A stretch of 6,054 nucleotides of DNA from Bacteriovorax sp. UBA1852. GTDB lineage: Bacteria > Bdellovibrionota > Bacteriovoracia > Bacteriovoracales > Bacteriovoracaceae. Location of the stretch: positions 1 to 6,054 of the forward strand of contig DDIK01000191.1 of the NCBI GenBank assembly GCA_002338505.1, written 5' to 3'. Positions 1-4,979 of this stretch are shown one piece after another. A model generated the notes under the pieces. That model saw nothing but the letters and a program-made list of their open reading frames with translations, searched no databases and had not been told where the DNA came from. Each line of letters starts with the position of its first letter. Position 1 is the first letter of the stretch. The position numbers and the translations under genes were made by a program.

Positions 1-1
1 A

Positions 2-295
2 TCTGAAGGAAGAAGCATAACTTTTGAAGGAAAGAGTTATAAGTCAAAGATATCACATGAGGATACAGTAGAAGGAACGAATTACGTCATCGAAACATAT
101 AGCACACTAACGGATGAATACTGGTGTATGAGAGCTTTATTTGGAGGTGATCCTTGTAAGAAGGACGTCGGAGTCAGCAAAACAGTTTCAAAAATACAAA
201 CAAATGACGCTGGTAAGCTTATTGGATTCTCTGTTAAAAAGTCTCAGAAAAAGAGATCAAAGTTTAGAGCTGTTGAAAAGTTCTCTTGTTACTAG
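2..295 (+). CDS. C-terminal part of an unidentified protein (5' end outside window)
   Basis: Only this forward frame stays open from the left edge; the other two forward frames stop within the first 30 bases. It gives 97 residues ending in FSCY and a TAG stop. I do not recognise the family. The fragment is rich in Lys, Ser and Thr and looks soluble, with no hydrophobic membrane segment. It has three cysteines, in YWCMRAL (residue 42), GGDPCKK (52) and the penultimate residue (96). Paired cysteines in a charged, beta-rich tail would suit a secreted protein or lipoprotein, but the N-terminus that would show a signal peptide is missing, so this is a guess. The gene converges on the hydrolase gene: the two stop codons share CTAG at 292-295, leaving no room for a separate terminator. 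The open frame is well supported; the function is unknown. Confidence 0.6.
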   Translation, partial: SEGRSITFEGKSYKSKISHEDTVEGTNYVIETYSTLTDEYWCMRALFGGDPCKKDVGVSKTVSKIQTNDAGKLIGFSVKKSQKKRSKFRAVEKFSCY

Positions 296-894
296 ACTTT
301 AATACATTTCTCAATGAAGTCCAGAGATAAGTGTCTCGGAAAATCAATAGAGAGATATTCAATATAATGAAAATTATCGAATAATCTATTATAGCGAATA
401 AGTTCATCACGGGGGTCGTGTACTACTGAAATATGCGACCCATCTAATTCAATAGATTCAAGTTTTTTTTGAAGTAGAATAACCTGGTAATAAAGGCCTA
501 CACTGCAAAAAGAGAATGCCCGTCTGGATGGCATATTGAGACTTGGTGTCACCAACTTATCAGGCAGTATCTTAAAGAAAAACTCTGCTAACGCCCAGGT
601 CTTGAGTGCAGGAGCGATGAGATAAACCTGATCATAAGAAAAACTAATTTCACTTCTTGAAGTCAAAAAAACTAAGCTTCCAAGCGAGTGGCAAAACACA
701 GTATCATAATGAATATTCTTTGGTAGAAATTCTCCATAGCGGTTGAGTGGAAATTTGAGATATTCATCTTTATCTTTTCCATTGCAGGGAAACTCTACAA
801 TATCTAATATATATTCAGGAGACTTTAAGAAGTCGTAAAGTCCCAGGGACTGATTAAGCCCTGGGATAATAAGATATCTCTTTTTAGAAATCAC
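292..894 (-). CDS. Small alpha/beta-hydrolase-fold protein, substrate unknown
   Basis: This is a 200-residue protein when read from GTG at 894. The alpha/beta-hydrolase layout is visible. A first strand leads into an oxyanion-type loop, YLIIPGLNQS (PGLN at 11-14). The nucleophile elbow is CHSLGS with Ser70, followed by the strand YLIAPAL. An acid-bearing turn, HDPRDELI (likely Asp163), corresponds to the common HGxxDxxVP motif. A late histidine, His188 in FPRHLS, completes the triad. Family members include esterases, lipases and thioesterases; nothing here indicates the substrate, and no signal peptide is evident, so it is probably cytoplasmic. The start is uncertain. An ATG at 927 would add 11 residues but has no spaced Shine-Dalgarno, and those codons lie over conserved asnS codons. 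The GTG has a weak GGA four bases upstream and overlaps asnS by 11 bases. It is probably translated from the asnS transcript. The fold is likely; the function is unassigned. Confidence 0.75.
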   Translation of the reverse strand: MISKKRYLIIPGLNQSLGLYDFLKSPEYILDIVEFPCNGKDKDEYLKFPLNRYGEFLPKNIHYDTVFCHSLGSLVFLTSRSEISFSYDQVYLIAPALKTWALAEFFFKILPDKLVTPSLNMPSRRAFSFCSVGLYYQVILLQKKLESIELDGSHISVVHDPRDELIRYNRLFDNFHYIEYLSIDFPRHLSLDFIEKCIKV

Positions 895-2287
895 AATTTC
901 CAGGTGTACGTGGAAAAGCAATAACATCTCTAATATTGCTCATACCAGTTATGTACATAATCGCTCTTTCAAAACCAAGGCCAAAACCACCATGAGGTGC
1001 TGAACCAAACTTTCTAAGCTCTAAATACCACCAGTAATTTTCAAGGTCCATATCAAGCTCTTTCATTCTAGCTTCAAGCTTTTCAAGAGACTCTTCTCTT
1101 TGTGATCCACCAATAAGCTCACCAATCCCTGGAACTAGGACATCCATCGCACGCACTGTTTTACCATCTTCATTTTGCTTCATGTAAAAAGCTTTAAAAC
1201 CTTTTGGATAATCAGTTACAATAACCGGTGACTTAAAATGCTTATCTGTTAAATATTTCTCATGTTCTGTCTGTAGCTCATCTCCCCAATTCGTAGGAAA
1301 CTCAAACTTCTCCTTAGACGCATTTAAAATATCGATGGCCTCTGTATAAGTAATTTTTTTGAATTTACTTTCAACCACTCCCTTAAGAGTATCACGATAA
1401 TTCTTTTCAACATCAGTAAATGGAAGTGAGTGCATAAACTTAAGTTCTTTATCACAATGCTTTAATGCATGATCAATGAGATACTTAATATAATCAGCTG
1501 CAAGGTCTGCAACGTCATCCAGATCAGCAAAGGCAAGCTCAGGCTCAATCATCCAAAACTCGGCGAGATGCCTTTTAGTGTTAGAATTTTCAGAACGAAA
1601 TGTCGGTCCAAATGTATACACGGCCCCAAGACCTAGAGCGTGACATTCAGCCTCGAGCTGGCCTGTCACACATAGAGAGGTTTCTTTTCCAAAGTAATCA
1701 TTTGAAAAGTCTATCTCACCTTTATCATCTTTTTTAAAACCCTCTTTTGAGATTGTTGAAACATTGAACATCTCACCTGCACCCTCGCCGTCTACATTTG
1801 TAACGATAGGACTATTTAAATAGAAAAATCCTCGATCACTAAAGAAACGATGTGTGGCCTGAGCAAGTTCATGTCTAACTCTAAATACAGCGCCAAACAA
1901 GTTTGTCCGAGCTCTTAAATGCGCGATCTCTCTAAGGTGCTCAAGACTTGTCCCCTTCTTTTGAAGCGGATAAGACTCATCAACTTCACCAATGATCTCT
2001 CCACCAGTGGCCTGCATCTCGATCGTTTGCCCCTTTCCTTGCGACTCAACAACCTTTCCGTTGATAGAAACACAAGTTCCTGTGAGCATAGTTGAAAGAG
2101 TTTCATAATTATCAATATTATCATCAGCTATGATTTGTAGGAGATCCTGGCTAGAACCATCGCTAAGAACAATGAAGGAAAATGCTTTTGATTTTCTTAC
2201 TGATCTTACCCAACCCTTAACGTTGACTTCTTTTCCGGTGAATTCATTTGCCTGAGCAAAGAGGTTTTTTAAAATAATTCTTTTCAT
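884..2287 (-). CDS. asnS: Asparaginyl-tRNA synthetase
   Basis: The enzyme charges tRNA-Asn with asparagine using ATP, in the cytoplasm; it is a class IIb synthetase. The protein is 467 residues, close to the usual bacterial length (about 465). An N-terminal OB-fold anticodon-binding domain is seen at about residues 15-100 (VNVKGWVRSVRKSKAFSFIV). The catalytic core follows, with motif 1 around 144-162 (conserved Pro160), motif 2 at 230-250 (FRSENSNTKRHLAEF, then WMIEPE) and motif 3 at 434-444 (GFGLGFERAIM, with the ATP-contacting Arg). The ENSN and AEFW stretch and the end FPRTPGNCDF are typical of AsnRS rather than AspRS. The ATG lies 10 bases after the kinase stop. A modest GAGAG ribosome site six bases upstream overlaps that stop by one base, so the two genes are probably co-transcribed. 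No frameshift or missing motif is seen. Confidence 0.97.
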   Translation of the reverse strand: MKRIILKNLFAQANEFTGKEVNVKGWVRSVRKSKAFSFIVLSDGSSQDLLQIIADDNIDNYETLSTMLTGTCVSINGKVVESQGKGQTIEMQATGGEIIGEVDESYPLQKKGTSLEHLREIAHLRARTNLFGAVFRVRHELAQATHRFFSDRGFFYLNSPIVTNVDGEGAGEMFNVSTISKEGFKKDDKGEIDFSNDYFGKETSLCVTGQLEAECHALGLGAVYTFGPTFRSENSNTKRHLAEFWMIEPELAFADLDDVADLAADYIKYLIDHALKHCDKELKFMHSLPFTDVEKNYRDTLKGVVESKFKKITYTEAIDILNASKEKFEFPTNWGDELQTEHEKYLTDKHFKSPVIVTDYPKGFKAFYMKQNEDGKTVRAMDVLVPGIGELIGGSQREESLEKLEARMKELDMDLENYWWYLELRKFGSAPHGGFGLGFERAIMYITGMSNIRDVIAFPRTPGNCDF

Positions 2288-2297
2288 CTATTTCTCT

Positions 2298-3296
2298 CTA
2301 ACTTAAGTATTGTTTTTTTATATCTAATATTTGATCAGTTTTTAACCTTGCTCCAAATTGTGTCACAAGCTTGGAAGAACAGGCACATGAAAATCTCGCT
2401 GCTTCTCCATAGCTTGAACCATTGGTAATGGCATATAGGAAACTACCTGCAAAGAGGTCTCCTGCTCCATTAGTATCAATAGCATCAACTTTATTTGTGA
2501 GAACGTAAGTCGTATGAGCTCCATCAAAAACAACTGCGCCCTTAGGACCTGTTGTAATAGCAAAAGCATTTGTAAGCTCTTTCAAACTCTCCATAGCACT
2601 TTCTAAATTGTCTTGCCCGGTAAAAGACATGGCCTCTTCTTCGTTACAAAAAATTAAGTCTAATTTCTTTGTTCCGATTATTTCTTTAAATCCATCTTTA
2701 AAAAAACCAACGATTCCTGGGTCTGATAACGTTAGAGCAACTTTAACACCATTTTCTTGAGCTATATCTCTTGCATAGATTGCTGCTTCTTTACTATTAG
2801 GCCCTGTAACAAGATAGCCTTCAATATAAAGCCACTCAGAATTAATTAACTCGTCTTTAATGATCTCGTCTTTCGCATAAGTCGAAGTGATACCAAGATA
2901 AGTGTTCATCGTTCTATCTGCATCAGGAGTGATAAGGACCATACATTTTCCTGTTTCACCATCAAACCTGGATTCTTCAATATTTGATCTGACGCCAATT
3001 TCTTTCATATCACTATAGTAGAATTCACCAGTTTCATCATTGGCAACCTTACAAGAATAGTAATTTGATGCTCCTAATTGAGTTGCAGCAATAACAGTAT
3101 TAGCAGCGGAGCCACCACAATTTCTCTTATGCTGAATACCAGAGAGTTTTTCTAAAAGCTCTGCTTGTCTCTCTTGCTCAACCAAAGTCATAAGACCTTT
3201 TTCAACATTATTCTCTAATAGAAACTTTTCTGTGACTTCAAATTCCATATCAACAAGTGCGTTTCCAATTCCAAAGACCTTATACTTCTTAGTCAT
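2298..3296 (-). CDS. PfkB/ribokinase-family kinase, most likely adenosine kinase
   Basis: This is a 332-residue carbohydrate/nucleoside kinase of the PfkB family. Visible landmarks are the first strand VFGIGNALVDMEFEV; the substrate-binding glycine motif NCGGSAANTV (residues 59-68); the central SMNTYL-like stretch DRTMNTYLGI; NEEEA (218-222); and PfkB signature 2, DTNGAGDLFAGSF (274-286), whose Asp280 is the expected catalytic base. GNALVD together with GGSAANT and MNTYLG matches bacterial proteins annotated as adenosine kinase, which would phosphorylate adenosine to AMP for salvage. Ribokinase-like substrates such as other nucleosides or sugars cannot be excluded. The frame can extend to a TTG at 3308, but I chose the ATG at 3296 because GGAG at 3306-3303 sits six bases upstream. 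The gene begins 12 bases after yaaA stops and ends 10 bases before asnS. The family is certain; the substrate is moderately sure. Confidence 0.92.
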   Translation of the reverse strand: MTKKYKVFGIGNALVDMEFEVTEKFLLENNVEKGLMTLVEQERQAELLEKLSGIQHKRNCGGSAANTVIAATQLGASNYYSCKVANDETGEFYYSDMKEIGVRSNIEESRFDGETGKCMVLITPDADRTMNTYLGITSTYAKDEIIKDELINSEWLYIEGYLVTGPNSKEAAIYARDIAQENGVKVALTLSDPGIVGFFKDGFKEIIGTKKLDLIFCNEEEAMSFTGQDNLESAMESLKELTNAFAITTGPKGAVVFDGAHTTYVLTNKVDAIDTNGAGDLFAGSFLYAITNGSSYGEAARFSCACSSKLVTQFGARLKTDQILDIKKQYLS

Positions 3297-3302
3297 GACT
3301 AT

Positions 3303-3306
3303 CTCC
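3303..3306 (-). promoter_or_regulatory. Ribosome-binding site of the kinase gene (decides its start)
   Basis: GGAG on the minus strand lies six bases before ATG at 3296. It overlaps the alternative in-frame TTG codon at 3308-3306, which would place the site inside the coding region. This favours the ATG, giving 332 rather than 336 residues. Confidence 0.7.
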
Positions 3307-3308
3307 AA

Positions 3309-4061
3309 TTATCTTTTAAATACTAGTAAATCACTAGTGCTTTCATCTTTATCAAATTTATAATTATCAGTATTAAACTTCTTAAGTTTGCCAAGGTCAG
3401 TGACCTGGTTTTGAACAATATAGCGTGCCATCGCACCACGAGCTCTTTTAGACATAAGACCTATAACTTTGTAGTTTCCATTTTTATTTTCAAGAAACTT
3501 CACATTAATTACCTTATGCTCCAAAGTATCAACGTCAATAGATTTGAAATACTCTTCACTCGCAAGATTAATGAGGTATTTTGATTCACTCTTTTTTGAT
3601 AATTGATTAAGCTTTTTAGAGATCTTAGAGCGCCAAAAGTCATAGAGATTCTTCCCCTTAGGGTTCTCTAATCTGGTTCCCATTTCAAGTCTATAGGGCC
3701 TAAGTTCATCAGTTATTCTTAAGACTCCATAGAGTCCACTTAAAATGAAGAGATGTTTTTTAGCATAATTTATATCATCTTTAGAAAAGCTATCAATTTG
3801 TAAACCCTTGTAGGTATCTCCGGCAAAAGCAAAGCCTGCAGGAGCGACTTCTTCAGGCTTAGAGAAATTTTGATATCGATTGTAGTTGAGCTCACTTAAT
3901 GAGTCAGACAAAGACATGAGTTTAGATATTTCTGATTTTTTCTTCTCTTTAAGAACGCTCACGAGTTCACTGGCCTCATCCATAAAGAATGGATTGGTCA
4001 TTTTTATATGATGATCAAGATCAAAGTTAAGCTTCTTTGCTGGTGAAACAACAATATCCAT
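3309..4061 (-). CDS. yaaA: YaaA family peroxide stress protein (DUF328)
   Basis: The protein is 250 residues, close to E. coli YaaA (about 258). Family signatures run along its length: the N-terminus MDIVVSPAKKLNFD; FAFAGDTYKGL (77-87); LSGLYGVLR (107-115) followed by LRPYRLEMGTRL (120-131); NLASEEYFK (165-173); and SKRARGAMARYIV (204-216). In E. coli, YaaA is induced by OxyR, lowers intracellular free iron during hydrogen peroxide stress and binds DNA; its exact molecular activity is still debated. It is cytoplasmic, with no signal peptide or membrane segment. The start is clear: ATG is preceded by an almost ideal AAGGAGGA at 4072-4065, unusually close to the start codon (four bases after GGAGG). 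It appears to be the first gene of the yaaA-kinase-asnS-hydrolase run, behind a promoter candidate. I saw no OxyR-type operator. Confidence 0.95.
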   Translation of the reverse strand: MDIVVSPAKKLNFDLDHHIKMTNPFFMDEASELVSVLKEKKKSEISKLMSLSDSLSELNYNRYQNFSKPEEVAPAGFAFAGDTYKGLQIDSFSKDDINYAKKHLFILSGLYGVLRITDELRPYRLEMGTRLENPKGKNLYDFWRSKISKKLNQLSKKSESKYLINLASEEYFKSIDVDTLEHKVINVKFLENKNGNYKVIGLMSKRARGAMARYIVQNQVTDLGKLKKFNTDNYKFDKDESTSDLLVFKR

Positions 4062-4064
4062 GTG

Positions 4065-4072
4065 TCCTCCTT
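4065..4072 (-). promoter_or_regulatory. Strong Shine-Dalgarno sequence of yaaA
   Basis: AAGGAGGA on the minus strand is nearly perfectly complementary to the 3' end of 16S rRNA and lies three bases before ATG at 4061. It is by far the strongest ribosome site in the window; those of asnS, rsmJ and the hydrolase are weak. Confidence 0.8.
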
Positions 4073-4084
4073 AATAAAAGCACT

Positions 4085-4113
4085 ATATTAGCAATATTAA
4101 AGAAGGCCCTCAA
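4085..4113 (-). promoter_or_regulatory. Putative sigma70-type promoter for the yaaA-kinase-asnS-hydrolase operon
   Basis: On the minus strand, TTGAGG (4113-4108, four of six matches to TTGACA) and TAATAT (4090-4085, four of six to TATAAT) are separated by exactly 17 bases. Transcription would start near 4078, giving a short leader of about 17 bases that just includes the strong yaaA ribosome site. The whole element fits in the 59-base gap after rsmJ. It is predicted by eye; read-through from rsmJ is also possible. Confidence 0.45.
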
Positions 4114-4120
4114 GCAAAAT

Positions 4121-4867
4121 CTATACTTTGCGATAAATGTCGTATCGAGTCGTGCGCCCTTCGTAGCTATAAGATGGTTTATGCAGTTTTGGTGCAAATG
4201 ATGGTCGCTTGAAAACGACGTAATGATGCTTGTGAATCAGTTGTTCAAGATAGCTGTCTGCATCATCATCAGGTCCAATGATCTCTTTAAATAATTCCAT
4301 TTCTTTTCTGGCTTTGGCCGACTTTTTCTTTTTTTGCGGATACATAGGATCAAAAAAGACACAATCATAATGACCCAGATCAACATCTGCATTTAAAGTC
4401 CCGAGCTTTAAATTCATTGGAAATTGCTCATTGTAGCAATCAGAGTCTCTAAATCTTAAAAAGGCACAAGCTAAAAGGCAAAAAGCGTCGACGTTTCTTT
4501 CATAAATATCAACTGATAGGCCAAAGGAATATGCAAGAATCGCGTCCTTACCAGTACCCCCAGATGTATCGAGAAGACTTATATTGCGCTTATTCTTGAG
4601 TCCTAGTGCTTTTGCAAACGGTTCATTATGAATAGAATACTTCTTTTTCTGATGAGTTTTAAACTCTTTAACCCAGTCATAACTAATTCTTAAGTCTTCA
4701 CTCAATAAGATAAGTTTTTCATCAAACATAAAATATGGCGAGTAATTGATAAGGCTAGGATCATGACAGAGCTCGACCATAACACCGCAAGACTGTAGAA
4801 ACTCGATGAGTCTCGTCAAGCTCGGCGAACTAGTCTGACTGTGAATTGTGATGGCCGCATTTTTCAT
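4121..4867 (-). CDS. rsmJ: 16S rRNA (guanine1516-N2)-methyltransferase RsmJ
   Basis: RsmJ (formerly YhiQ) transfers a methyl group from S-adenosylmethionine to N2 of G1516 in 16S rRNA. The protein is 248 residues, against about 250 in E. coli. Family marks are NEPFAKALGLK (81-91), aligning with the EAVAKAVGIK region; the SAM-binding motif LLDTSGGTGKDA (98-109, E. coli has DATAGLGRDA); YERN (122-125, the acidic loop after strand 2); the catalytic-type motif DPMYPQKKKKSA (173-184) followed by KEMELFKEIIGPDDDAD; VVFKRPSFAP (217-226); and the closing GRTTRYDIY. The first 60 or so residues are much less recognisable. No strong ribosome site precedes ATG 4867. A four-codon ORF ends on this ATG (see the leader element). 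The gene is divergent from the gcvPA-like gene and lies 59 bases before yaaA. Identification rests on several motifs in the correct order. Confidence 0.92.
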   Translation of the reverse strand: MKNAAITIHSQTSSPSLTRLIEFLQSCGVMVELCHDPSLINYSPYFMFDEKLILLSEDLRISYDWVKEFKTHQKKKYSIHNEPFAKALGLKNKRNISLLDTSGGTGKDAILAYSFGLSVDIYERNVDAFCLLACAFLRFRDSDCYNEQFPMNLKLGTLNADVDLGHYDCVFFDPMYPQKKKKSAKARKEMELFKEIIGPDDDADSYLEQLIHKHHYVVFKRPSFAPKLHKPSYSYEGRTTRYDIYRKV

Positions 4868-4913
4868 GTTGTTACCATTTTATCTATAGATTATTTCAAC
4901 CCATACATGGTAA
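4864..4913 (-). promoter_or_regulatory. Possible rsmJ leader element: inverted repeat plus four-codon minigene
   Basis: On the minus strand, TTACCAT (4913-4907) and its exact reverse complement ATGGTAA (4878-4872) enclose 28 bases. The second arm contains an ATG that opens the frame ATGGTAACAACATGA, encoding M-V-T-T-stop. Its TGA (4866-4864) overlaps the rsmJ ATG (4867-4865) as ATGA. No Shine-Dalgarno precedes either ATG. If transcription starts upstream of 4913, the stem would cover the bases just before the rsmJ start. The sequence facts are direct; a regulatory role is only inferred, and a 7-base repeat in AT-rich DNA can arise by chance. Confidence 0.25.
4882..4891. repeat. Perfect 10-base palindrome ATCTATAGAT in the divergent intergenic region
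   Basis: ATCTATAGAT reads the same on both strands. It lies 15 bases upstream of the rsmJ start, between the arms of the 7-base inverted repeat. It could be a half-site-free operator for a dimeric regulator or chance in AT-rich DNA. I know of no regulator with this exact site. Confidence 0.3.
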
Positions 4914-4941
4914 ATATAGAGAGAGAACAAGTCATTAAAAA
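4913..4941 (-). promoter_or_regulatory. Weak promoter candidate for rsmJ
   Basis: On the minus strand a good -10 box, TATATT (4918-4913, five of six matches), has TTTTTA (4941-4936, three of six) 17 bases upstream. Transcription from here would give a leader of about 40 bases containing most of the region upstream of rsmJ. The region is so AT-rich that the -10 match carries little weight. Confidence 0.25.
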
Positions 4942-4970
4942 TAACATTATTTATATATACGCATGTTTAC

Positions 4971-4974
4971 GGAG
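4971..4974 (+). promoter_or_regulatory. Ribosome-binding site of the gcvPA-like gene
   Basis: GGAG lies five bases before ATG at 4980. This supports that start over the internal in-frame ATG at 5067 (residue 30), which has no ribosome site ahead of it, although homologues are expected to begin near residue 30. Confidence 0.65.
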
Positions 4975-4979
4975 TGATA

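Larger units (their letters stand above)
4868..4979. other. Divergent intergenic region between rsmJ and the gcvPA-like gene
   Basis: These 112 bases must carry the promoters of both divergent genes. The part near the plus-strand gene is very AT-rich (runs such as TTATATATAC at 4951-4960 that could serve as a -10), but I could not pair it with a credible -35. No glycine riboswitch-like tandem structure is recognisable, and the space is short for one. No RNA gene is seen. Confidence 0.6.

Noticed and set aside
321..336. Second small hairpin, CCAGAGA with TCTCGG
   Set aside because: It has only six pairs with a bulged A, lies inside coding sequence, and has no U-run on either strand; this is expected by chance.
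895..927. ATG start at 927 for the hydrolase (11 extra residues)
   Set aside because: GAG directly abuts this ATG with no spacing, and the added codons overlap the conserved C-terminal asnS codons. GTG 894 fits the first beta strand better. I rejected it only provisionally.
1915..2124. A 69-codon open frame within asnS, starting MIILIIMK
   Set aside because: It lies entirely inside the strongly supported asnS coding region in another frame, has a low-complexity Arg/Lys/Leu composition, and shows no ribosome site or family motif.
2288..2297. Leader regulation (T-box or attenuator) for asnS
   Set aside because: Only 10 bases separate asnS from the upstream kinase gene, leaving no room for a leader RNA.
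2363..2569. A 68-codon open frame within the kinase gene, starting MLLLLQQ
   Set aside because: It covers the PfkB signature region in another frame; its Leu/Gln/Met-rich product is what an out-of-frame read of that conserved sequence gives.
3297..3308. Upstream TTG start for the kinase (four extra residues)
   Set aside because: The GGAG ribosome site overlaps and follows this TTG and is correctly spaced for the ATG at 3296, so the extension is unlikely to be translated.
4100..4115. GAAGGCCCTC near the rsmJ 3' end as a terminator or operator
   Set aside because: It looks symmetric but AGGGCCTT is not its own complement, there is no loop for a hairpin, and no U-run follows. The bases are better explained as part of the -35 region and spacer of the yaaA promoter candidate.
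4868..4979. Glycine riboswitch upstream of the gcvPA-like gene
   Set aside because: The region is short, must also hold the divergent rsmJ promoter, and is mostly A and T runs; I see no paired GC-rich helices of the aptamer.
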